A DNA stretch of 5,547 bases, taken from positions 1-5,547 of the forward strand of contig JBEIQE010000033.1 in assembly GCA_040376705.1 (NCBI GenBank). Reading direction: 5' to 3'. This DNA is from JBEIQE01 sp040376705 (GTDB lineage: Bacteria > Pseudomonadota > Alphaproteobacteria > UBA2400). A program made the position numbers and the translations under genes. Positions 1 to 5,235 of the stretch are shown here, piece by piece (positions within the stretch are counted from its first letter, which is position 1; each line of letters begins with the position of its first letter). The notes under the pieces were generated by a model that was not told the origin of the DNA, searched no databases, and worked only from the letters and a program-made list of their open reading frames with translations.

Positions 1-6
1 ACGGCA

Positions 7-36
7 TTGACTCTTTGGACAGATTCTGGGTATTTC
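7..36 (+). promoter_or_regulatory. Candidate sigma70-type promoter for tRNA-Tyr
   Basis: TTGACT at 7-12 matches the -35 consensus at 5 of 6 positions. It is followed after 18 bases by TATTTC at 31-36, a weak -10 (3 of 6). Transcription would start near 43, about 12 bases before the tRNA, which fits a tRNA precursor with a short leader. The call rests on consensus matching only, and the window begins just 6 bases upstream, so a better promoter further left cannot be excluded. Confidence 0.4.
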
Positions 37-54
37 CACCTCCTCTGATTGGCC

Positions 55-140
55 GGAAGGGTGGCCGAGTGGTTAATGGCAGCAGACTGTAAATCTGCCC
101 GTGCAAGCGTACGAAGGTTCGAATCCTTCCCCTTCCACCA
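55..140 (+). tRNA. tRNA-Tyr (anticodon GUA)
   Basis: This is a class II tRNA that folds completely. The acceptor stem GGAAGGG (55-61) pairs with CCCTTCC (130-136), followed by discriminator A137 and an encoded CCA (138-140). The anticodon stem is 82-86 with 94-98, and the 7-base loop 87-93 carries GTA at 89-91, which reads UAY tyrosine codons. The long variable arm at 99-112 can form a 4-bp stem (101-104 with 109-112), as expected for bacterial tRNA-Tyr. The T arm is 113-117 with 125-129 around loop TTCGAAT. It is followed at once by its own terminator, so it is probably a separate transcription unit or the last gene of one entering from the left. Confidence 0.97.
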
Positions 141-146
141 ACAGAT

Positions 147-171
147 AAAGGCTCCCGCAAGGGGGCCTTTT
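147..171 (+). terminator. Rho-independent terminator after tRNA-Tyr
   Basis: A 10-bp stem pairs AAAGGCTCCC (147-156) with GGGGGCCTTT (161-170), with one T-G wobble and a GCAA tetraloop of the stable GNRA type at 157-160. A short T tract overlaps the 3' side of the stem (168-171). It begins 6 bases after the tRNA CCA end. The short T run means some readthrough toward cydA is possible. Confidence 0.85.
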
Positions 172-210
172 CTGTTGAAGCCAGTCATCAGTCCTCGCTA
201 TTGTGCGCGC

Positions 211-423
211 ATGAGCCCAGCCAAGAAATTCAATCGTCCCAAACCTGTATGCAAGATCGGGGTTATCTCGAGCATACCCGGGCAGGCAAATGCCATGTTG
301 GCTTATAGAATTGTCGAGCAATGCCTCTCAAGCGAGCCACCCTATGTGCAGAATGTGATGTTCGATGCTATGCTGCGGGCTTGGAGCGCGCAGGCCAAAC
401 AAGACCGCAACGGTCCTAAATAA
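211..423 (+). CDS. Doubtful small ORF, 70 residues, hypothetical
   Basis: An open frame starts at ATG 211 and ends with TAA at 421-423. It encodes a basic 70-residue peptide (MSPAKKFNRPKPVCKIGVIS...) with no signal peptide, membrane segment or motif that I recognise. No Shine-Dalgarno sequence precedes the ATG. The frame is open upstream only because it runs through the tRNA-Tyr gene, and third-position base choice is mixed. It lies in the gap between the tRNA terminator and cydA, and may equally be non-coding leader DNA or a decayed gene. It is kept only because nothing else explains this stretch. Confidence 0.2.
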   Translation: MSPAKKFNRPKPVCKIGVISSIPGQANAMLAYRIVEQCLSSEPPYVQNVMFDAMLRAWSAQAKQDRNGPK

Positions 424-433
424 TTGAAATATA

Positions 434-463
434 TTGATTTTTTGTAGGTGGGGTTTATATGAG
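434..463 (+). promoter_or_regulatory. Candidate promoter for cydAB
   Basis: TTGATT at 434-439 (4 of 6 to the -35 consensus) and TATGAG at 458-463 (4 of 6 to the -10) are separated by 18 bases, in the most AT-rich part of the gap. Transcription would begin near 470 and give a leader of about 35 bases. Cytochrome bd operons are commonly oxygen-controlled by FNR/Anr or ArcA-type regulators, but no full FNR palindrome is present here, only a TTGAT half-site. Confidence 0.3.
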
Positions 464-505
464 TGGCAGATGGCAGGCGCTTGATCCTGCTCTGGAGGCC
501 ATACA

Positions 506-1807
506 ATGTCGTTCGATCCCGTAATGCTGGCGCGCATGCAATTTGCTGCCAATATCTCTTTTCATATTCTGTTTCCCACCATTACCATCGCCTTGGGTTG
601 GTTCCTGCTGTTCTTCAAGCTGCGTTATAACCGCACAAACGACAGCAAGTGGATGGATGCCTATTTCTTCTTCACCAAAGTGTTTGCGCTGTGCTTTGCT
701 TTGGGCGTTGTCTCGGGTGTGACCATGTCATTCCAGTTCGGCACCAACTGGCCGGGCTTTATGGAGACCGTGGGCAACATCGCCGGCCCGCTGCTGGCGT
801 ATGAAGTGCTCACCGCTTTCTTCCTCGAGGCGACATTCCTCGGTATCATGTTGTTCGGCTTCAAGCGCGTGAGCAACCGCGTGCATACAATTGCGACCGT
901 TATGGTGGCGGCGGGTACCACGGCCTCGGCCTTCTGGATTTTGGTGCTCAACAGCTGGATGCAGACACCAGTTGGTTTTGAGATGATTGATGGCAAAGCC
1001 TTTGCGACCGACTGGCTGGCCATTCTCTTCAATCCGTCGCTGCCTTACCGCCTGACACATATGCTGCTGGCCTCTGGCTTGACGGCGGCGTTCCTCATCG
1101 CGGGTCTTTCGGCCTATCGCTACAAGCAGGGCGACCGCAGCGCAGGCATGAAGGCCGCCATGAAGGCGGGTGTGTATGCAGCTGCTGTGCTCATCCCCAT
1201 CCAGATTATGGTGGGTGATTTGCATGGCCTCAATACGCTTGAACACCAGCCGCAGAAGGTGGCTGCCATGGAGGGTCTGTGGCATACCGAGAAGGGCGCA
1301 CCATTGGTGCTGTTCGGTATACCGGATGCCGAGACGCAGAGTAACAAGTACGCGATTGAAATTCCAAAACTCGCCAGCCTCATTCTGACGCATGAGCTGG
1401 ATGGTGAGCTTAAGGGGATTAACGAGTTTCCTGATAATCACCCGCCAGTGTCACCAGTATTCTGGGGCTTCCGCATCATGGTGGGTGTGGGCATGCTCAT
1501 GCTGCTGGTGTCGTGGTGGGGGGCGTATCGTCTGCGCAAATCAGAACCGTCACTGCCGCTCATACGCGCACTGACGCTCATGACCTACTCTGGCTGGCTG
1601 GCGACACTGGCTGGCTGGTATGTCACCGAAATCGGCCGCCAACCATGGCTGGTGCAGGGCGTGCTAAGGGTAGCTGATGCTACTTCGAAGGTGCCTGCAG
1701 CGCATATCGGTATGACCTTTGTTATGTACCTGACGCTTTATGCCGTGCTGCTGGTCTCGTTCATTCACACACTGCGTTTCATGGCACGTAAAGCGGCCAA
1801 AGCCTGA
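506..1807 (+). CDS. cydA: Cytochrome bd ubiquinol oxidase subunit I (CIO-type, short Q-loop)
   Basis: This is the haem-bearing subunit of cytochrome bd oxidase, an inner-membrane complex that oxidises quinol and reduces O2 to water. The 433-residue protein has about nine membrane helices (near 14-34, 56-76, 95-117, 126-150, 182-202, 219-237, 319-337, 355-374, 398-420). Aligned by eye with E. coli CydA, the expected residues are present: His20 and Glu375 (high-spin haem ligands, Glu375 just before signature GRQPW at 377-381), His185 and Met325 (haem b558 ligands), Glu100 and Glu108 (proton path), and Lys251 with Glu256 (quinol site). The periplasmic Q-loop, roughly 240-318, is short. The protein is therefore much smaller than E. 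coli CydA (about 520 residues) and resembles the CioA/S-type subfamily, often cyanide-tolerant. TGGAGG at 493-498 lies 7 bases before the ATG. cydB follows directly. Confidence 0.96.
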   Translation: MSFDPVMLARMQFAANISFHILFPTITIALGWFLLFFKLRYNRTNDSKWMDAYFFFTKVFALCFALGVVSGVTMSFQFGTNWPGFMETVGNIAGPLLAYEVLTAFFLEATFLGIMLFGFKRVSNRVHTIATVMVAAGTTASAFWILVLNSWMQTPVGFEMIDGKAFATDWLAILFNPSLPYRLTHMLLASGLTAAFLIAGLSAYRYKQGDRSAGMKAAMKAGVYAAAVLIPIQIMVGDLHGLNTLEHQPQKVAAMEGLWHTEKGAPLVLFGIPDAETQSNKYAIEIPKLASLILTHELDGELKGINEFPDNHPPVSPVFWGFRIMVGVGMLMLLVSWWGAYRLRKSEPSLPLIRALTLMTYSGWLATLAGWYVTEIGRQPWLVQGVLRVADATSKVPAAHIGMTFVMYLTLYAVLLVSFIHTLRFMARKAAKA

Positions 1808-1812
1808 GGAGG
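1808..1812 (+). promoter_or_regulatory. Ribosome-binding site of cydB, deciding its start
   Basis: GGAGG at 1808-1812 directly follows the cydA stop TGA (1805-1807). Two in-frame ATGs follow, at 1815 and 1818. The first leaves only 2 bases from the Shine-Dalgarno core and the second leaves 5, so 1818 is the better start. The open frame extends further upstream to 1740, but that part lies inside cydA and has no membrane-protein character. The arrangement implies translational coupling of the two subunits. Confidence 0.8.
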
Positions 1813-1817
1813 CAATG

Positions 1818-2828
1818 ATGGAAATTTTCGCGAATGGGCAATGGCTGCCTCTGGTGTTTGCCCTGCTTATGGGTATCTCGATGCTCACCTATGCGGTACT
1901 CGACGGGTATGACCTTGGTGTCGGTATCCTCATGCGTGCAGCAGACGAGGCCGAACAGAACCGCATGATCACCTCTATCGGTCCCTTCTGGGATGCGAAC
2001 GAGACATGGCTGGTGCTGGGTGTAGGGTTGCTGCTGGTGGCCTTCCCCATGGCGCATGGCATGATCCTTTCAAGCCTCTACCTGCCGGTTGCCATCATGC
2101 TGCTGGGGCTTATTCTGCGCGGTGTGGCGTTCGACTTTCGCGTCAAGGCCAAGGACCAGTTCCGGGCTACATGGAACTACACGTTCTTTGCCGGCTCGCT
2201 GCTGACCGCCATCGCGCAGGGCTATATGCTGGGTAGTTACATTTTGGGATTTGATAGTAGCTGGATTGCCATGGCTTTCTCGCTGCTGGTCGGCCTTTGC
2301 CTTGCGGCTGGTTATGCCCTGATTGGCGCTGCATGGCTGATTATGAAGACCGATGGCGAGCTGCAGAAAAAAGCCGTGCGGTGGGCGCGGCAGGCACTCG
2401 TACTGACCTGCTTTGGTATTCTGCTGGTTTCGGCTGCAACGCCGTTTGTCAGCCCGCGTATTTTCGAGAAGTGGTTCAGCATGCCGAACCTGCTCATTCT
2501 GGCGCCTATTCCGGTCATCACCTCGGTGCTGGTGGGTTATATGTATTACCTGCTGCACCAGCTGCCTAAAGCGCTGGACCGCCACTGCTGGGTACCCTTT
2601 GTGACCACCATCGGCATTTATCTGCTGTGCTTCATGGGGTTGGCTTACAGCTTCTTCCCTTACATCGTGCCCGACCGTCTGCTTATTGTTGATGCAGCCA
2701 GTGCACCGGAATCGCTCATGATCATCCTTGTCGGTGCGTTGATCGTGCTGCCGATGATGATTGCCTATACGATATTCGCTTATCGTGTTTTCTGGGGTAA
2801 AGCCGGGGATGACCTGAGCTACGATTGA
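1818..2828 (+). CDS. cydB: Cytochrome bd ubiquinol oxidase subunit II (CIO-type)
   Basis: This is the second large subunit of the bd oxidase. It packs against CydA in the inner membrane and carries no catalytic haem in the S-type family. Counted from ATG 1818 it has 336 residues, usual for CioB-type subunits and shorter than E. coli CydB (379). Family hallmarks are DGYDLGVG (29-36), FWDANETW (57-64, with acidic residues 59 and 62), RGVAFDFR (101-108), and near the C-terminus FFPYIVP followed by DAASAPES (292-299). The rest is a run of about eight hydrophobic helices. It is preceded by cydA with stop and ribosome-binding site overlapping, and followed after 41 bases by tRNA-Gly. No small CydX-like ORF follows, and the assembly genes cydDC are not in the window. 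The start could be 1815, adding one Met. Confidence 0.96.
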   Translation: MEIFANGQWLPLVFALLMGISMLTYAVLDGYDLGVGILMRAADEAEQNRMITSIGPFWDANETWLVLGVGLLLVAFPMAHGMILSSLYLPVAIMLLGLILRGVAFDFRVKAKDQFRATWNYTFFAGSLLTAIAQGYMLGSYILGFDSSWIAMAFSLLVGLCLAAGYALIGAAWLIMKTDGELQKKAVRWARQALVLTCFGILLVSAATPFVSPRIFEKWFSMPNLLILAPIPVITSVLVGYMYYLLHQLPKALDRHCWVPFVTTIGIYLLCFMGLAYSFFPYIVPDRLLIVDAASAPESLMIILVGALIVLPMMIAYTIFAYRVFWGKAGDDLSYD

Positions 2829-2869
2829 GCTCTTCCGTTTGGCCGCCGCCTGCGATAAACTGTCCGCAT

Positions 2870-2943
2870 GCGGGTGTAGTTCAATGGTAGAACTTCAGCC
2901 TTCCAAGCTGATCACGCGGGTTCGATTCCCGTCGCCCGCTCCA
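2870..2943 (+). tRNA. tRNA-Gly (anticodon UCC)
   Basis: The acceptor stem GCGGGTG (2870-2876) pairs with CGCCCGC (2933-2939), including one T-G wobble, followed by discriminator T2940 and an encoded CCA (2941-2943). The anticodon stem TCAGC/GCTGA encloses loop CTTCCAA (2900-2906), giving anticodon TCC at 2902-2904, which reads GGA and GGG glycine codons. The T loop TTCGATT is canonical. Only 41 bases separate it from the cydB stop. That gap has a GATAAA (2854-2859) but no -35 at normal spacing and no terminator, so the tRNA may be cut from the 3' end of the cydAB transcript. Confidence 0.97.
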
Positions 2944-2982
2944 AAGCCCTAGAGTCATTTTGGCTCTAGGGCTTTGGATTTT
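2941..2982 (+). terminator. Rho-independent terminator beginning at the tRNA-Gly CCA end
   Basis: The stem pairs 2941-2956 with 2962-2977: 14 perfect pairs, one T-G wobble and one closing C-G pair around loop ATTTT. It is followed by ATTTT (2978-2982). The first three stem bases are the tRNA's own CCA, so the hairpin and the mature tRNA end share sequence. It probably ends cydAB-tRNA-Gly transcription. Read from the minus strand the hairpin lacks a U tract, so it would not be expected to stop the facing gene. Confidence 0.9.
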
Positions 2983-2995
2983 ATGGGTACTGTAA

Positions 2996-3595
2996 TCAGC
3001 TCGCGCCACTAGGGCGGGGGACCTTCACAGGCGGTAATGCTATCGACAGCAGCTCCTCAGGGACCGGCTTGCAGTTCACATCAAAGAAGCGCTTTTTAAG
3101 CGCAGGGCTGCCGGCACGCAGGTCGACCACCACTGCAAACAGCTCGGGTGTTGTAGGCACGCCTAAACGATTAAAGCGCTGCTCTATTGTATGGCGTTCG
3201 CTGGGAGAGAGTTTATCAAACGGATTGGTTACGCCCAGCATGCGTTCATCCGGTGTAAGCCTGTTGTTATATACAAAAATCATCGCATCATGCATGCGCT
3301 CGGGCAGGCGGGCGGCCAGCTCGGCTAACTGTTTATAGGCATACTCATCGAGGTTGGGGCGTTCCATGCCAATACGCTGAATGCCGGTCATTTTGCCGCC
3401 GGGACCTACATATTCCTGTACCGTATGGCCATTCACCATCTTGGTATCGCGCGGGGTAGGTTTGCCAATAAGGGCGATGAGGTCGCGCGTATTACGCTCG
3501 GCGTTACTGCGCTCGATCAGCTCTTCGCCCTGCGCAATCAGGCGGCCGAATACATCGTTCACACCATTGCCTTTGGGAGTCTGATTGCCGCTCAT
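2996..3595 (-). CDS. Hypothetical soluble protein, 199 residues
   Basis: I do not recognise this family. The protein has no signal peptide or membrane helix, so it is probably cytoplasmic. The N-terminal 40 residues are polar and look helical (NDVFGRLIAQGEELIERSNA). A short stretch at 44-72 is rich in Gly and Pro (IGKPTPRD, EYVGPGGK). Residues 83-110 look helical, and 150-175 read as a strand-helix element (ELFAVVVDLRAGSPALKKRF). It has one Cys (175) and no nucleotide-binding or metal-binding signature. The start at 3595 is supported by GAGGA (3605-3601 on the minus strand) 5 bases upstream. Base composition resembles the neighbours. It faces away from the dUTPase-like gene and ends 14 bases short of the tRNA-Gly terminator, with no terminator of its own. 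Confidence 0.75.
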   Translation of the reverse strand: MSGNQTPKGNGVNDVFGRLIAQGEELIERSNAERNTRDLIALIGKPTPRDTKMVNGHTVQEYVGPGGKMTGIQRIGMERPNLDEYAYKQLAELAARLPERMHDAMIFVYNNRLTPDERMLGVTNPFDKLSPSERHTIEQRFNRLGVPTTPELFAVVVDLRAGSPALKKRFFDVNCKPVPEELLSIALPPVKVPRPSGAS

Positions 3596-3732
3596 GTCGG
3601 TCCTCGTGCTGCAAAATTTTTAATAAAATAACTTAGGTACAACTTATTAATAATACGGCATCTCGACTGCAAGGAAATAAAGGCATAAATTGAGCCATTA
3701 ACGTATTTAGAGCGCTTGAAACGGGGTTTTTC
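3596..3732. promoter_or_regulatory. Divergent AT-rich intergenic region
   Basis: These 137 bases separate two divergent genes and must hold at least one promoter. They contain a direct repeat AACTTA at 3630-3635 and 3641-3646, spaced 11 bases start to start. They also contain an inverted pair TTAATAA (3620-3626) and TTATTAA (3644-3650). Either could be a regulator site, although short AT-rich repeats arise by chance. No convincing minus-strand promoter could be assigned. Confidence 0.4.
3663..3691 (+). promoter_or_regulatory. Candidate promoter of the dUTPase-like gene
   Basis: TCGACT (3663-3668, 4 of 6 to -35) is followed after exactly 17 bases by TAAATT (3686-3691, 4 of 6 to -10). Transcription would start near 3698, leaving a leader of about 35 bases. 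The ribosome-binding site is poor: only GGGG at 3723-3726, 6 bases before the ATG. Consensus matching only. Confidence 0.3.
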
Positions 3733-4272
3733 ATGATTATCGGGTTTGACCAGCTGCTGCCGCGCGTACGTAAAGGCGAGCTGATTAAAAATCTGGCGCA
3801 GCGTGAGCTTGAAAATCCCGAAGGTGCCGGTTTCGATCTGCGCGCAGCCGAGATATATGAAATTACCTCGGGCGGCTTTTTAGGCGTTACCGAGCGTGAG
3901 ACATCGCAAACCAAATTGCTGGCCACCTATGAAGAAGGCAAGGTTGTTGCCGCCGTGCTTGAGCCTGCGAAATATTATCTGGTCAAGATCATCGAGGAGA
4001 TTACGCTCGATGCCGATATGCTGGGTATTTATCACCCGCGTAGTACGCTGTTCCGTTCGGGTGTTGTGCTGCAGGTGGGGGTGCATCCGCCAGGTTACTC
4101 GGGCGCGCCGACTTTTGGTATTCATAACGCCGGGCCGTATCCGTTCACGCTCGAGATGGGCGCGCGGATTGCGCATATCAACATCATGCGGATTGATGGC
4201 GCGAGCAGCGCCTATCGCGGCCAATGGCAGGGTGGGCGGGTTGCGGCCACCACGCGTGAGCAGCAGGTTTAG
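3733..4272 (+). CDS. dUTPase / dCTP-deaminase superfamily protein, substituted active site
   Basis: The 179-residue protein has the trimeric dUTPase/dCTP-deaminase fold signature: GAGFDLRAAEIY (31-42), PRSTLFRSG (102-110), HPPGYSG (118-124), IHNAG (130-134), EMGARIAHI (141-149) and a C-terminal YRGQWQGGR (161-169). The family acts on dCTP or dUTP to supply dUMP and keep uracil out of DNA. The overall layout and the YRGxxQGxR-like tail recall the archaeal-type dUTPase branch more than E. coli Dcd. By-eye alignment puts Gly129 where Dcd has its catalytic Glu (E138) and Pro119 where the DPGW Asp sits, while Ser104 and Arg108 (Dcd S111, R115) remain. The exact substrate, or even activity, is therefore uncertain. 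The start is the first ATG, with a weak GGGG ribosome-binding site. It overlaps the next, convergent gene by 4 bases. Confidence 0.85.
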   Translation: MIIGFDQLLPRVRKGELIKNLAQRELENPEGAGFDLRAAEIYEITSGGFLGVTERETSQTKLLATYEEGKVVAAVLEPAKYYLVKIIEEITLDADMLGIYHPRSTLFRSGVVLQVGVHPPGYSGAPTFGIHNAGPYPFTLEMGARIAHINIMRIDGASSAYRGQWQGGRVAATTREQQV

Positions 4273-5051
4273 TTAGGGCCGGATGATGTAGGCGGTTTGG
4301 ACCGCAGTGCGGCGGCCTGGCCAATATTTACGCTCATGCCTGCATCAATAGTTGCAGCCGCGCGGGCAGGCTCGTTAGCATCAAGCCCGCTGGCGGCTTG
4401 GCTAAGTGAGGTCATGCGAATGGCGGGTTCATCCGCCTTCATATCAACACCCAGGTGGCGCAGCGCCGGAATGGCAATCGCGGTAAGCGCTGCAGTAGTG
4501 GCCATCATCGCGACGGTGGCAAAGCCACGCGTAGGGCGCGAGCTGCCCATGCTAACGCTCACGCGTTCAACAGCCGGTTTGGCGGGTGCTGCATGCTTGA
4601 CGGGGCGGGCGCCTTCGTTGCCGTGATTAGCTATAGGGCTATCAACAGTTGGCATTTTGACATGCTTGTAGCGTTGCTGCATTTCAGGAGTCAGTAAGTC
4701 GTGCAAGCCATGCTTTATAGCTTCGATTTGTGACGTCAACGGACTGCGCCCATCACCCATAAAACCGGCCTGAGCGAATTTGTAACGATCATTTGCAGCG
4801 TCATTACGTGTTGAGGTGCGCTGGTCCTTGGGAATGACGCCGCCATTACCATCGCTCACGTGAACATACGCACGTGCGATTTCAATTACATGCTGTTCCT
4901 GCACACGATTGCGGGGTGTCTGTGCTTCTGACTTTTCATACTTCTTGCCCAAATCAGCCTGGATCCTGTTTTTGTCCCCGCCATAAGCGTTCTCGAGCCC
5001 GCGCACGAGTTCTATAGCTTGTTCCCTTGGGGTTTTGTTTTCCGTCGCCAT
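4269..5051 (-). CDS. Hypothetical single-pass membrane protein, 260 residues
   Basis: I recognise no family. The N-terminal 135 residues are polar, charged and probably helical (PREQAIELVRGLENAYGG; VIEIARAYVHVSDG; LTSQIEAIKHGLHDLL). Residues 136-175 form a Pro/Ala/Gly/Ser-rich linker with many basic residues. One hydrophobic segment follows at about 177-198 (FATVAMMATTAALTAIAI), and an Ala/Ser-rich tail of about 60 residues ends the protein. Positive charges just before the segment (SRPTR) suggest the N-terminal domain is cytoplasmic and the tail periplasmic. There is no cleavable signal peptide and no Cys. The ribosome-binding site before ATG 5051 is weak (GGGAA, 5 bases upstream). Its TAA stop (4271-4269) overlaps the stop of the dUTPase-like gene. 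The low-complexity C-terminal half lowers certainty that the whole length is functional. Confidence 0.7.
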   Translation of the reverse strand: MATENKTPREQAIELVRGLENAYGGDKNRIQADLGKKYEKSEAQTPRNRVQEQHVIEIARAYVHVSDGNGGVIPKDQRTSTRNDAANDRYKFAQAGFMGDGRSPLTSQIEAIKHGLHDLLTPEMQQRYKHVKMPTVDSPIANHGNEGARPVKHAAPAKPAVERVSVSMGSSRPTRGFATVAMMATTAALTAIAIPALRHLGVDMKADEPAIRMTSLSQAASGLDANEPARAAATIDAGMSVNIGQAAALRSKPPTSSGPN

Positions 5052-5134
5052 TTTTATTCCCGGGCTGAAATCGCTCTAATCTATGAAACTAATTCTAGAA
5101 TGCAGCAGCTTTTTATTTTGCTAATAAGGCAATT

Positions 5135-5164
5135 TTCTCATTTAAATCATATAGTTATTATACT
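5135..5164 (+). promoter_or_regulatory. tuf: Candidate upstream promoter of tuf
   Basis: TATACT at 5159-5164 matches the -10 consensus at 5 of 6 positions. TTCTCA at 5135-5140 (4 of 6) lies 18 bases upstream, within AT-rich DNA. The bases after the -10 (CATCGCGCG) are GC-rich, like the discriminators of stringently controlled stable-RNA and translation-gene promoters. Transcription from here would give a leader of roughly 235 bases. A second, weaker candidate is TTGCCC (5326-5331), 16 bases, then TATTTT (5348-5353), giving a leader of about 45 bases. Confidence 0.45.
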
Positions 5165-5235
5165 CATCGCGCGTGCCTGTTTTCAGGCACCGTAACGGCA
5201 GTTTCTGCGCTGTTGTGGGCGTGATCATCGCGCGT
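5164..5235 (+). repeat. 11-bp direct repeat in the tuf leader
   Basis: TCATCGCGCGT occurs at 5164-5174 and again, identically, at 5225-5235, 61 bases apart. The first copy overlaps the predicted transcription start region and the second lies in the predicted leader. Its function is unknown, and chance or a duplicated promoter discriminator are both possible. Confidence 0.6.
5173..5190 (+). promoter_or_regulatory. Small hairpin at the start of the tuf leader
   Basis: GTGCCTG (5173-5179) pairs perfectly with CAGGCAC (5184-5190) around a TTTT loop. It sits within a few bases of the predicted transcription start, so it would cap the 5' end of the mRNA, where such stems often protect transcripts from degradation. 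No U tract follows, so it is not a terminator. Confidence 0.4.

Larger units (their letters stand above)
172..505. other. Gap between tRNA-Tyr terminator and cydA
   Basis: This stretch holds the doubtful ORF at 211-423, then an AT-rich segment (421-460) with a candidate promoter, then the cydA ribosome-binding site. I see no second tRNA, no long repeat and no clear operator. Minus-strand frames here are short and either run antisense through the tRNA or overlap cydA, so they are not credible genes. Confidence 0.5.

Noticed and set aside
49..210. Upstream extension of the 70-codon ORF
   Set aside because: It translates the tRNA-Tyr gene and its terminator, so it cannot be a natural protein start.
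73..321. Minus-strand ORF whose C-terminal part contains GEGFEPS
   Set aside because: That peptide is the well-known false translation of the reverse complement of a tRNA T arm. The frame runs antisense through tRNA-Tyr and its terminator.
434..448. FNR/Anr box upstream of cydA
   Set aside because: Only the TTGAT half-site is present; the matching ATCAA half is missing at the required spacing.
728..1441. Long minus-strand ORF of 237 residues inside cydA
   Set aside because: It is a shadow of cydA with very high His, Arg and Gln content and no family features; the plus strand has every cytochrome bd residue.
2070..2585. Minus-strand ORF of 171 residues inside cydB
   Set aside because: Antisense shadow of cydB, rich in Gln, Arg and His, with no recognisable features.
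2925..2977. Phage or island attachment site at the tRNA-Gly 3' end
   Set aside because: The 3' end is repeated only as the other arm of the terminator hairpin. No second copy of the tRNA end and no integrase gene is present in the window.
3069..3631. Plus-strand ORFs opposite the 199-residue gene
   Set aside because: They are short, Arg/Ser-rich and lack convincing ribosome-binding sites, whereas the minus-strand frame is longer, has a Shine-Dalgarno sequence and balanced composition.
3896..4276. Plus-strand 126-residue ORF in another frame of the dUTPase-like gene
   Set aside because: It is Arg- and Trp-rich, and the competing frame carries clear dUTPase-fold motifs.
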